Shown here one piece after another: positions 18,392 to 27,794 of a DNA stretch of 64,000 nt. Positions within the stretch are counted from its first letter, which is position 1; every line of letters begins with the position of its first letter. Below the pieces are notes generated by a model. The model made no database searches, had not been told where the DNA came from, and saw only the letters and a program-made list of their open reading frames with translations. The DNA lies in contig NZ_CANMCZ010000007.1 of assembly GCF_947496485.1 (NCBI RefSeq), positions 62,001-126,000 on the forward strand. The letters are read 5' to 3'. The position numbers were made by a program, and so were the translations under genes. Source of the DNA: an uncultured Winogradskyella sp. Its GTDB lineage: Bacteria > Bacteroidota > Bacteroidia > Flavobacteriales > Flavobacteriaceae.

Positions 18392-20203
18392 ATGAATATC
18401 ACAAAAGCGTCAATTAATGTCCCTTTTTCTGCAAAAATTAAAGATGTCTACCATAAGGTGGACAAATTACTACCTATACTGATTTTAGTTTTTAGCTTGG
18501 GTTCATTTATTGGACATAGTCAAGATCAAAAACGAGTTGATAGTTTGCTACAAGTTGTATCAAAACAAACCGATACAACGCAAATTATTACTTACGCAAG
18601 GCTATGGGTAGAATATCTTTATGTAGATCCACTGGCTTCTAAACCTTATCTAGATAGCACCTTAGTATTAGCTAAACGACTAAATAACGAAGATTTTATT
18701 GCCAGAACTACAAACTACCTTGGTGTTTACTATAATATGACATCGCAATATGAAAAATCAGATTCTATTTACGATAAGGTAATCGATATGTATACTAAAC
18801 TCGATGACATGACACAAGTATCCTACGCCCTTAATAATAAAGCTAATTCTCTGCGAAGTTTAGGGAAATTCAATGAGTGTCTCGAAGTTCATATGAAGAG
18901 CTTAAAACTAAAAGAAAAGATTGGAGATACAGAAGAAAGTATTGCAGCAAGTTATTGGAATATTGGAAACATACATGGAGATATAGAAAATTATGACATC
19001 TCTAATGAATATTACAACAAAGCTAAAGCTATTTATGAAAAACTAGACCTGCCAGATGATGTAGCAACCATAAATGTTAATCTGGCTCTTAACTTAAAAG
19101 GCCAAAAAAAATATGAACAAGCTAAGGCATTACTCTTTGAGGCTGTGCCATTTTATAAGGAGAAAAACTACAATAATGATTTGGCTGGTGCTTATGATAA
19201 TATAGGGTGGATTTATGCACAACAAGACAGTTTGCAATTTGCAGAAGATTTTTATAACAAAGCCCTAGTTATAAGCAAGCAATATGGCGAAACCTCACTT
19301 ATTGGATTAAACCTAAGGCATCTTGGAGAACTTTACAACCTAAAAGGTGAATATCGAAAAGCATTAAATTATATGAAAGATGCTATAGAAATAGCTGATG
19401 AAACTGGAACACGAAAAAAGAAGATTGGTGATCTTTTAGAACTATCTAAAGCTTATGCTGGTTTAGGACGTTATAAAAAGGCTTATGAATATCATACAGA
19501 TTATCATGAGCTTCATGATGAAATATTGGGTGAAGAGAATATTGAACGTATGAATGAACTCGAAGTTCAATATCAAACCGAAAAGAAAGAAAAAGAGCTT
19601 ATTATCAAACAAAATGAAATTAAACTCTTAGAGGAGCGAAAGCAAAAAGCTGAAAATGAAAAGATATTTCTCATTATTTCACTCATTGGCGCATTAGCAT
19701 TGGCAATAGCCATTGTATATGGACTTAGACAAAAAATGAAGCGCAACAAAATTGAACGCGAAAAATTAGATACTGATTTAGCGTTTAAAGAAAAAGAACT
19801 CACAACACATGCATTGCACTTAGCACATAAAAACGAGGTCTTGTTAGATCTAAAATCGCAATTAAAAGAACTTAAGTCTAGTAGTCCAAATGCTAGAAGC
19901 TACCAAAAAGTGATTAACACCATTAATCTAGATATTAATAACGATAATAACTGGGAACAGTTTAGAACCTATTTTGAAGATGTACATAGAGATTTTAATT
20001 CTAAAGTTATGCGCAATTATCCTGAAGTCAGTAACAACGACTTACGCTTAATGTCGCTTTTAAAAATGAATTTATCAAGCAAGGAAATTGCTAACATTCT
20101 CAATATCTCAATTGAAGGCGTTAAAAAAGCACGCTATCGCTTACGTAAAAAACTCAATCTCAATACAGAAGAGTCTTTACAAGAATTGGTCATAGAATTA
20201 TAG
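18392..20203 (+). CDS. Membrane-anchored TPR sensor with LuxR-like HTH (regulator 2)
   Basis: The 603-residue product has an extended N-terminus with a hydrophobic export segment (about 27-43, LLPILILVFSLGSFIG). A TPR array (about 55-385) and a charged coiled coil follow, then a transmembrane helix (about 424-441, FLIISLIGALALAIAIVYGL), a second coiled coil and a C-terminal HTH (NDLRLMSLLKMNLSSKEIA, then GVKKARYRLRKKLNL). From about residue 380 onward it is nearly identical to the next gene, while the TPR part is much more diverged. This suggests a shared DNA target with different inputs. It has the same one-component topology as regulator 1. It lies 36 bp from regulator 3 and probably shares its transcript. 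Confidence 0.85.
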   Translation: MNITKASINVPFSAKIKDVYHKVDKLLPILILVFSLGSFIGHSQDQKRVDSLLQVVSKQTDTTQIITYARLWVEYLYVDPLASKPYLDSTLVLAKRLNNEDFIARTTNYLGVYYNMTSQYEKSDSIYDKVIDMYTKLDDMTQVSYALNNKANSLRSLGKFNECLEVHMKSLKLKEKIGDTEESIAASYWNIGNIHGDIENYDISNEYYNKAKAIYEKLDLPDDVATINVNLALNLKGQKKYEQAKALLFEAVPFYKEKNYNNDLAGAYDNIGWIYAQQDSLQFAEDFYNKALVISKQYGETSLIGLNLRHLGELYNLKGEYRKALNYMKDAIEIADETGTRKKKIGDLLELSKAYAGLGRYKKAYEYHTDYHELHDEILGEENIERMNELEVQYQTEKKEKELIIKQNEIKLLEERKQKAENEKIFLIISLIGALALAIAIVYGLRQKMKRNKIEREKLDTDLAFKEKELTTHALHLAHKNEVLLDLKSQLKELKSSSPNARSYQKVINTINLDINNDNNWEQFRTYFEDVHRDFNSKVMRNYPEVSNNDLRLMSLLKMNLSSKEIANILNISIEGVKKARYRLRKKLNLNTEESLQELVIEL

Positions 20204-20239
20204 TCATATTTTATTTTGAACTCTTAACAAACGAAACAT

Positions 20240-22009
20240 ATGAATCTCTCAAAAGCATTGCGCAATATTCCTTTTTCTATACTAATTTTAATTTTTATAC
20301 TTAGTACTTTAGATAGCCACTGCCAAGATAAAAAGCGTGTAGATAGTATCCTTAATAGTATTCCCAAACAACATGATACGTTAAAAATAGAATCGTATAG
20401 ACAACTTAATATGGAATATATTTATGTTGATCCAAAAATATCGAAACCCTATTTAGACAAAGCTATAGCATTAGCCAAGCAATATAACGTTAAGGATCAA
20501 ATAGCCCAAACTACCAATGATTTGGGTGTTTACTATGCTATTATTTCAGATTTTGAAAACTCAATAAAAACAATTGATATTGCAATAGAACTTCAAAGAG
20601 AGCTCAATGACAGTGCCAGTATTGCAGAAGCTTTAAATAATAAAGGTATCATATTAGACGACCTGGGAAATTTTGATGATGCTATTGCTACACATATAGA
20701 AGCACTTAAAATTAAAGAAGCAATTAAGTCTGAACCTTGGAATATTGCTTACAGCTATTATAACATTGGATATTCTTACAATAGTATTTCAAATTTCGAA
20801 ATGTCAAATACCTACTTAGAAAAAGCGAAGGCTATTTTCTCTACACTTACTAACTATGAAGAAGAGATTAACGCAACAAATAGCTTAATAGCTAATAATT
20901 TAAAACACTCCAAACAATACGAAAAAGCCATTGCTATGTACAAAGAGATAATTCCTCAATACAAAGCTATGAACTACAATAATGACTTAGCTGGTGCATA
21001 TAATAGTTTAGGACAAATCTACATGGAAACAGATAGTATTTCTAAAGCGAAAAAACTATTCGAAAAATCGTTAGACATCAGCAAAAATTACGAACAAAAA
21101 GCTCTAGTAGCCTTAAATCTTTCTGAATTAGGAAATGTAGAACTCAGATTAAATAATAACAAAAAAGCCCTTCTCTATTATGAAGAAGCTTTAACTATAG
21201 ATAAAGAAACCCAAGCTAAGGATAATATTAAAAATGATTATTTAGACATCTCTAAGGCACAAGCCAAATTAGGAAACTATGAAAAAGCTTATGAAAATCA
21301 TCTTAGTTTTTTTGAGCTTCATGATGAACTTTTAAATACAGAAAATATTGAAAGAATTAATGAACTCGAAATTCAGTACCAAACCGAAAAGAAAGAAAAA
21401 GAGCTCATCATTAAAGAGAATGAAATTAAACTACTAGAAGAAAGAAAGAAAAAGGCTGAAAATGAAAAATTGTTTCTCATTATCTCACTTATTGGTGCAT
21501 TATCATTAGCCATAGCCATTGTTTATGGTTTACGACAACGAATGAAACGCAACAAAATAGAGCGTGAAAAATTAGACAATGACTTAGCGTTTAAAGAAAA
21601 GGAACTCACAACACATGCACTACACTTAGCTCATAAAAACGAAGTCTTGTTAGATTTAAAATCTCAATTAAAAGAACTTAAATCTAACAGTCCTAATTCT
21701 AGGAGCTATCAAAAAGTCATTAACACCATAAACCTAGATATTAATAATGATAATAATTGGGAACAGTTTAGAAACTATTTTGAAGATGTACATAGAGACT
21801 TCAATTCTAAGGTAAAACGCAGTTATCCTGAGGTAAGTAATAACGACTTGCGTTTAATGTCATTATTGAAAATGAATTTATCGAGTAAAGAGATTGCTAA
21901 TATCTTAAATATCTCAATTGAAGGTGTAAAAAAAGCACGTTATAGACTCCGTAAAAAACTTAATCTTAGTACCGAAGAGTCTTTACAAGAATTAGTTATA
22001 GAGCTTTAA
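20240..22009 (+). CDS. Membrane-anchored TPR sensor with LuxR-like HTH (regulator 3)
   Basis: The 589-residue tandem paralogue of the preceding gene has an export segment at about 12-27, TPRs to about 370, a coiled coil, a transmembrane helix (FLIISLIGALSLAIAIVYGL), a linker coiled coil and a C-terminal HTH ending STEESLQELVIEL. The last 220 residues differ from regulator 2 at only a few positions, against strong divergence in the TPR part. Tandem duplication followed by sensor divergence, or gene conversion of the DNA-binding half, would explain this. Box 4, a promoter, hairpin copy B and a small ORF follow its stop. Confidence 0.85.
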   Translation: MNLSKALRNIPFSILILIFILSTLDSHCQDKKRVDSILNSIPKQHDTLKIESYRQLNMEYIYVDPKISKPYLDKAIALAKQYNVKDQIAQTTNDLGVYYAIISDFENSIKTIDIAIELQRELNDSASIAEALNNKGIILDDLGNFDDAIATHIEALKIKEAIKSEPWNIAYSYYNIGYSYNSISNFEMSNTYLEKAKAIFSTLTNYEEEINATNSLIANNLKHSKQYEKAIAMYKEIIPQYKAMNYNNDLAGAYNSLGQIYMETDSISKAKKLFEKSLDISKNYEQKALVALNLSELGNVELRLNNNKKALLYYEEALTIDKETQAKDNIKNDYLDISKAQAKLGNYEKAYENHLSFFELHDELLNTENIERINELEIQYQTEKKEKELIIKENEIKLLEERKKKAENEKLFLIISLIGALSLAIAIVYGLRQRMKRNKIEREKLDNDLAFKEKELTTHALHLAHKNEVLLDLKSQLKELKSNSPNSRSYQKVINTINLDINNDNNWEQFRNYFEDVHRDFNSKVKRSYPEVSNNDLRLMSLLKMNLSSKEIANILNISIEGVKKARYRLRKKLNLSTEESLQELVIEL

Positions 22010-22029
22010 ATCAAATATTTACACTATTT

Positions 22030-22079
22030 AGTCCACCTTTTGTCCAATGGTACTTTGCGGAATGTCCACTTAATGTCCG
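22030..22079 (+). promoter_or_regulatory. Direct-repeat box 4 (four half-sites on an 11-bp grid)
   Basis: Half-sites AGTCCACC (22030), TGTCCAA (22041), TGTCCAC (22063) and TGTCCG (22074) begin at multiples of 11 bp from one another; only the 22052 position is empty. The array ends 33 bp before the -7 element at 22113, matching the 31 bp spacing at box 1. Confidence 0.6.
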
Positions 22080-22112
22080 TAAGGTATTTTTCATTGCAGT
22101 TATGCTCTTGTA

Positions 22113-22120
22113 TAAGTTTG
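22113..22120 (+). promoter_or_regulatory. -7 element before hairpin copy B
   Basis: TAAGTTTG is a full match to TAnnTTTG. A TTG lies about 20 bp upstream. It sits in the block conserved with 6415-6445. Confidence 0.6.
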
Positions 22121-22147
22121 TATTGTCATTATAAAAATGGCAAACCA

Positions 22148-22209
22148 GTTTTGTGGTGCCTTGCGCTGATTTAGGCTGCAGACAATCAGACGCAAGTCGC
22201 TACGAAAAC
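22148..22209 (+). ncRNA. Conserved hairpin leader, copy B
   Basis: This second copy of the 6457 element has arms GTTTTGTGGTGCCTTGCG and CGCAAGTCGCTACGAAAAC, which pair with one bulge. TGATT/AATCA gives an extra inner stem, and the loop again contains GGCTGCAGAC. The outer arms differ from copy A but still pair (for example G-U for A-U changes), which suggests the fold is selected. It has no T-run. It lies 37 bp before the small ORF at 22247. Confidence 0.55.
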
Positions 22210-22246
22210 TAAACAAAATCATTTATCTAATCAAAACTGTACAATT

Positions 22247-22357
22247 ATGTTAATTTATATTCTAGTGACTATACTAATTCGCGCTTACAGAAACGAAAGT
22301 ATCAACGACAAACTATCAACCGAGCAATCGTTAAGTGGAAATAATAGTTATAAATAG
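22247..22357 (+). CDS. Small ORF, 36 residues, hydrophobic N-terminus
   Basis: The frame runs from an ATG to a TAG and encodes MLIYILVTILIRAYRNES, then a polar tail ending GNNSYK. It holds the same place after box, promoter and hairpin that the lipoprotein gene holds at 6547. It could be a small membrane peptide, the start of a lost gene, or a chance frame. Apart from box 4, promoter, hairpin B and this frame, nothing else is visible in the 392-bp gap 22010-22401. Confidence 0.3.
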   Translation: MLIYILVTILIRAYRNESINDKLSTEQSLSGNNSYK

Positions 22358-22401
22358 TTTCTATACTTCAAATCGAAAAATATGCTTTTTGTAGAACAAA
22401 A

Positions 22402-25400
22402 TTATTTAATCAAAAGCTTTGTTGTTTTACTTTGACTATCATTAAACAACTTCACAAAGTAAACACCAGTTCCAATCATTGAAATATCAATAGTATTCAA
22501 TTCATTGCGATAATTCAACTCTTTATTTAATACTAATCTTCCTTTAACGTCATATAAATACATTGCTGAGTCTTCTACCAAACTTCCTTTTATATATAGA
22601 GATTTCGTATCGTCAGTTGTATAAATTCTTATATTATCAAATGCATTATTATTAACAGATAAACTAGATGAAGAAATACGTAAATAAAAACGACCTGCTC
22701 CGCTCAAATCAACATTGGGTGTAAGTGAATAATCCCCAGAATTTAAAAGTGTAACTGTATTCGCTACATTATCTTCTAGATAAACTTCTACATTATTAGG
22801 TAAAGTACTTTCGCTAATACTGAAAGTTAATTGTTCACCTTGATTTGCATTAACTCCTAATGGAATTATTGTGTTTATTAAATCGGAAGGATTTAAAGCC
22901 TGTAATGCTATTGGTAGTCCAGAATTGTCTTGTACTAGATGCGAATATATTGCGAAATTTGGTGCATTATTACCTAATATTTTCCCATCATATCCAAGAT
23001 CTAAACCTAAACTTGCATTATCATTAAAATAAAACTCAGTAGTATAGTCTTTATTACTTGTTGCAGCATTTAGTTTTAAATACGTTAAAAAATTTGAACT
23101 ACGCCCTTCTATAAAATCATCATCAGTTCCTTTTACTCGCATAGATGGATCAAAAACAATATCATAATCACTTACATAAGCATCATTTGCAGCAACAAAA
23201 AATCCCTGTCCAGGAGTCATCAATTTATCTGAGGCATTTGCCAACGTAATAACACTCCATGCATTAGAACTACCATTACCTACATATCCATATATTCCTG
23301 ATATATCCTCTAAGATACTTAAATTGGTTGTCACAGGATTTGTGCTATCGTCAATAACATAATTTAAAAATAAATCCATATCAAGATAAGATGGGTAAGG
23401 GTTACCTATAAGATTCCAATCTGGGAATGTAGCACCAGTATCTGTAATATTAACGTTGATTTGACCCGTTGGTATGACACCACTAAACGCTAAATGAGAA
23501 CCAGCAACAGTGCCAGCTCTATAACCTCTACCACTAACTAAGGGCCACTCAATATCATCAGTATAATTGACATAACCATCAACATTTTTATCAAAAGGTC
23601 CAAATAAATAAGTTCTTGGATTATCGTTACCATCATTCAAGATATCGCTTGCATTGGTATCAGAGAGTAAAAATTCAGTCCAAATTTCTCCTGCAAGTGG
23701 TGGGGAAATAAGGTCGTTACCTCCTATATTAGAATTAACATATCTTTCATATTTTATATTACCTTGAATTACTCCATCAACAATTAAACTAGAATACAAC
23801 ATTGATGTAGATTTTAGTGTAGTTGCGGTTGTTGTTAGAGTAGCACCTGTATCTATAGTTACTGCTGCTCCTGGATTAATCGTTAAATCATTACACATAG
23901 TATTACTAGAAATTACAGCTTCACCTGCACTCACCATAATAGAATCATTCATAAAAGCAACACCATTAGGGTCACTTGGTAACCAACCATTATCATAAAC
24001 ATACATAATCCCTTCAACAGGACCATCACAGCCTATTAATTCAATCTCTGCCATTTGTGTCATGGCTACATCATCGTCATTCTTGGTGATTTCCAAGCGA
24101 TAGGTTTTGTACGCAGTTACATTAGCAAACTTAAAATCTTTAGATTGGTAACGGTCAGTAAACTCTACTCCAGTCCAACTTGCTAATTCGATAAAATTAC
24201 TATCATTAGACCCTAATATTCTAAAATTTTCAGGATCTCTACCGTGATTATCATTAGCACTTGTTATTACTAATTTATTTACAAATTGTGGGTTGTCAAA
24301 CTCAATAGAAATAAAACTAGGATTAGCTTCACTTGGCACTCCTGTATTATCTAACCACTTACTAAAATCATTCTGGGTTTTCTTATTATCAAAGGCCTTA
24401 AATCTGTCTTCAGCAGCGTTAATCTCACCTCTCGCTAGTATTGTTCCTGAACCAACTGGATCGGTGTGATCTACAATTGTACCATTACAATCATTAGAAA
24501 TTACTGTTAACTGAGTAGAATCTGCAAATGCACTTTCAACAGTAGTTGCTGTAATAATCGCAACACCTTCAGAAATGCCTGTTACATTACCAAAAGTATC
24601 AACTATAGCTACTGTTTCATCACTTGAAGTCCATATAATATCTTGCTCACTTGCATCATTAGGTGTAATCGTAGCCAATAAAGTGACAAATTCATCAGTA
24701 AAAATCTCAATAGATTCTGGTGATACACTGACACCAGTTACTGGAACATATAATAAATCTGTAAACGTCCACTTAAAAAAGTCAGAATCATCATTTACAT
24801 ATGTTTTGATGCTACCACCATTATTTGTAGAATTATTCTCTATACCTAAATAAAGTCCATTAGCTTTACTTTTTATGGCAAACTGATCATTACCAAGATA
24901 TTCAAAGGAAAATAATTGAGCATCCGTACCATTCTCTTGGTATTGTATTACATTGGTTCCAGGATCTTGCCCCTGTGCTTGCACGTCAATATTCTTGTTG
25001 CTGTGAACTGCTTTGAGTGTGTAGTAATTACCACCAGCTGGTTGCACAATGAACCTTTGGTTATCATTTGAAAAATCTTGCCATTGATGCACATCTGCAA
25101 AATTATCTTGAGATACACCTGCAATATCCATAACCAAACCACTACCAACATTTGTTATAGTATATGTTGAAGCACTTATTGTAGGGTCCTCATAATTAGG
25201 ATCTAATTGGTTTATCCATTCCTGGATGAGATCAACACCATCTTGATCTACTTCATTCTTAGCAATTGGTGGCATAGCAATAGTTTGATCCACGCTATCT
25301 GTTCTAAGATAAAGAATAGACTTAGAGGCATCACCAGCTACAACAATTTTTTCACCAGGAATTCCTAAAGGTGTGTTTGTTCCTGCAAACATAAGACCTG

Positions 25401-27570
25401 TTTGAACCAAACTATTAGAAAGTCTCAAATCAAATTGCGCTCTATCACCAGTACCTCCTGGTCTATGACAATATGCACAGTTAAGATCTAGATATGATCT
25501 TGCTTTTTCGTCCAAACTTGCATTGGGATCATCCAAAGTCTTATGGGTCTGATAACTTTGCACTGTATTATCATCGATAGTTTCATCTAAAATACCCAAA
25601 TGACTTAGAGTAACAAGTTGATTTGCTGTAAGTGAAGTCGATGGATAGAACATATCAGAATTTAAATTTCTTGTTCTAGGTCCTATAGTTCCGCCTGTTG
25701 CACTGTTATGACAAGATATGCAGTCTTGAGTTCCTGGATAAGTCCAAGTTTGGTTTCGTGTAGATCCTGATGCGGTAGTTATTTGAATATCTTCTGCAAA
25801 ACCTGAATCTAGCAAAACAGCATCTGTTTGAGTAGCATTCCATTTATAGGTTAAATAATAAAAACTACCTGAACTTGCCCTAACTGTAAATCTTGTCTCT
25901 AGTCGTTGTGTCAGACTAGGATTTAACTCATCTATTGGCATTTCAAAATGTTTTATAAGTACGGAACCAACAGGAAATTCCCAATCACCGTTTTCAGAAA
26001 AACTAATTTTTTCTTGAGCCGTATCATGAGTACCATCATTTGGAATAACCATCCAACGCTGTTTCTCTGCTCCATCTGACCAAAACGATTCAACTAAATC
26101 ATAAGGTATGACACCAGGACTTGGAGTTAAAGTCTGTAAATCTTGAAAAGCACCTGTTTGAGACAGTAATTGAGGTGCTATGTCTAAAGGCGACTGATTA
26201 GTTGGAACTAGTTTATATAAAAAGACATTATCACCCTGACTCAATAGGTAAAGTTCACCTTCATTATCCTCACCAAATGATATAATATTTGTGGGAGAGA
26301 ATGAGGTTACAAGATCGTAATCACCAGTATTAGTATCAACAGCCCAAATCTCTTCACCAATTCCGTAATCTGCACATATGTATTTACCATAGAATTCTGG
26401 TAGATCTGAACCACGATATACGTAACCACCTATTATAGCATTTGCTTCTGAACGTGGAAACGAAACTAAAGGGCCTTCATTGGGCATGTTGTTGTACATT
26501 CCACCATCTGGTGCACCACAACCAGCTCCTGGTCCTGTGGCATAGCCTTCATAAACTGGCCAGCCGTAATTTTTACCCGCGTCAACAATATTAATTTCCT
26601 CATGCTGACCTCCACCAATTTCTCCAATATAAAAAGTACCAGTAAGTTCATCTTTAGTCATTCTATGAGGATTTCTATGACCAAGTGTATAATATTCTTC
26701 AAAGTTTGTACCTGAAGGGCTTAAAAATGGATTATCATTTGGAATACCGTAACCTACACCAGATATTTCATCACTAAAACGTCCTGTATTTAATGTTCTA
26801 ATAGGAGTATGACTTTTAGTTGGATCCTGATCAACATCAAGTCTTAAGACTCCGCCATCTAAATTAGTAGTTATATTCTGCGATTTTGTATAGGCAGATT
26901 GCTCTCCTGTTGTTAAATACAAAAAACCATCATTACCAAAATCCATCGATCCTCCACGATGTGTGGAACTAAACATACGTAATTTTAGCATTGTCAATTC
27001 TGATCCAGGAACAACTGTATATGTTGTTGGATTTACCTCATAACGTCTTAAATAAAGAAAACCGCCCCAATAATCTTCTCTATAACAACCAAAACCACTC
27101 AAAAATGCATCAGGATAATCATTACCAAACTCATCTTTAGATGTATAATATGTATAAAAATAGTTTTTTCCAGGTGTTCCAAATTCAGGATGAATTGCCA
27201 AACCTAAAAAACCACCATCCCAAACTACTCCAACATCAGTAGATAAATCAGCAACAAGGTTCTTTGTTGTTACGGTTTCATCATTTTCAAACCAATAAAT
27301 TTCACCGTTTCGCTGACCTACAACCAAAACATTACTATTCGGTACATGAGTAAATGTTAACGGTGAATCAAATGTAAGATTAGGAAAAGCCGGACGATAA
27401 GGTTCTGATGATACAGTAACATCGGGAAAATTTCCATTTAAAAAAGCACCTACAGCTTCAGGTTGACTAAGACCAGATCCTAAGAAGTAAGGAGATACAC
27501 CTAAGATAGTAAATATCGAAATCCCAAAAAGAATAAATGAAATCCTTTTTTTATTGTTTGAATAATGCAT
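22402..27570 (-). CDS. Secreted sugar dehydrogenase-like / dihaem cytochrome / lectin fusion with T9SS tail
   Basis: The 1722-residue product has these domains in order: an N-terminal export helix; a glucose/sorbosone dehydrogenase-like beta-propeller (about 30-455); an SO2930-type module (YDLVESFWSDGAEKQRWM) with two haem c motifs, CISCH (about 615) and CAYCH (about 697); a ricin-type lectin domain (about 805-935, DVHQWQDFSNDNQRF); a bacterial Ig-like group 2 domain (about 943-1027); an F5/8 discoidin-like domain (about 1033-1180); beta-rich surface-protein segments; and a T9SS type A tail ending KTTKLLIK. It probably oxidises a sugar at the cell surface. The ATG at 27570 was preferred over 27612 because it starts directly before the basic and hydrophobic signal. 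It appears monocistronic. Confidence 0.85.
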   Translation of the reverse strand: MHYSNNKKRISFILFGISIFTILGVSPYFLGSGLSQPEAVGAFLNGNFPDVTVSSEPYRPAFPNLTFDSPLTFTHVPNSNVLVVGQRNGEIYWFENDETVTTKNLVADLSTDVGVVWDGGFLGLAIHPEFGTPGKNYFYTYYTSKDEFGNDYPDAFLSGFGCYREDYWGGFLYLRRYEVNPTTYTVVPGSELTMLKLRMFSSTHRGGSMDFGNDGFLYLTTGEQSAYTKSQNITTNLDGGVLRLDVDQDPTKSHTPIRTLNTGRFSDEISGVGYGIPNDNPFLSPSGTNFEEYYTLGHRNPHRMTKDELTGTFYIGEIGGGQHEEINIVDAGKNYGWPVYEGYATGPGAGCGAPDGGMYNNMPNEGPLVSFPRSEANAIIGGYVYRGSDLPEFYGKYICADYGIGEEIWAVDTNTGDYDLVTSFSPTNIISFGEDNEGELYLLSQGDNVFLYKLVPTNQSPLDIAPQLLSQTGAFQDLQTLTPSPGVIPYDLVESFWSDGAEKQRWMVIPNDGTHDTAQEKISFSENGDWEFPVGSVLIKHFEMPIDELNPSLTQRLETRFTVRASSGSFYYLTYKWNATQTDAVLLDSGFAEDIQITTASGSTRNQTWTYPGTQDCISCHNSATGGTIGPRTRNLNSDMFYPSTSLTANQLVTLSHLGILDETIDDNTVQSYQTHKTLDDPNASLDEKARSYLDLNCAYCHRPGGTGDRAQFDLRLSNSLVQTGLMFAGTNTPLGIPGEKIVVAGDASKSILYLRTDSVDQTIAMPPIAKNEVDQDGVDLIQEWINQLDPNYEDPTISASTYTITNVGSGLVMDIAGVSQDNFADVHQWQDFSNDNQRFIVQPAGGNYYTLKAVHSNKNIDVQAQGQDPGTNVIQYQENGTDAQLFSFEYLGNDQFAIKSKANGLYLGIENNSTNNGGSIKTYVNDDSDFFKWTFTDLLYVPVTGVSVSPESIEIFTDEFVTLLATITPNDASEQDIIWTSSDETVAIVDTFGNVTGISEGVAIITATTVESAFADSTQLTVISNDCNGTIVDHTDPVGSGTILARGEINAAEDRFKAFDNKKTQNDFSKWLDNTGVPSEANPSFISIEFDNPQFVNKLVITSANDNHGRDPENFRILGSNDSNFIELASWTGVEFTDRYQSKDFKFANVTAYKTYRLEITKNDDDVAMTQMAEIELIGCDGPVEGIMYVYDNGWLPSDPNGVAFMNDSIMVSAGEAVISSNTMCNDLTINPGAAVTIDTGATLTTTATTLKSTSMLYSSLIVDGVIQGNIKYERYVNSNIGGNDLISPPLAGEIWTEFLLSDTNASDILNDGNDNPRTYLFGPFDKNVDGYVNYTDDIEWPLVSGRGYRAGTVAGSHLAFSGVIPTGQINVNITDTGATFPDWNLIGNPYPSYLDMDLFLNYVIDDSTNPVTTNLSILEDISGIYGYVGNGSSNAWSVITLANASDKLMTPGQGFFVAANDAYVSDYDIVFDPSMRVKGTDDDFIEGRSSNFLTYLKLNAATSNKDYTTEFYFNDNASLGLDLGYDGKILGNNAPNFAIYSHLVQDNSGLPIALQALNPSDLINTIIPLGVNANQGEQLTFSISESTLPNNVEVYLEDNVANTVTLLNSGDYSLTPNVDLSGAGRFYLRISSSSLSVNNNAFDNIRIYTTDDTKSLYIKGSLVEDSAMYLYDVKGRLVLNKELNYRNELNTIDISMIGTGVYFVKLFNDSQSKTTKLLIK

Positions 27571-27794
27571 TGAGTAGAAAGTTGAATATAATAGCGTAAC
27601 AAATAAATACACTAAAAATTCAAATAAGCCTTTATTAAGCTAAACTGCTTCTTTTTTCGACAATCCATCGCTTTTACATATGTATATGAGTAGAATATTA
27701 GCATTTGGCAGAAAAAACTTTTTAATATATTGTGTAACAACTAACTAAAGGAAGACTTCTGTTGAAAATTATTGTTTAAAAGAACATGCTCTCA

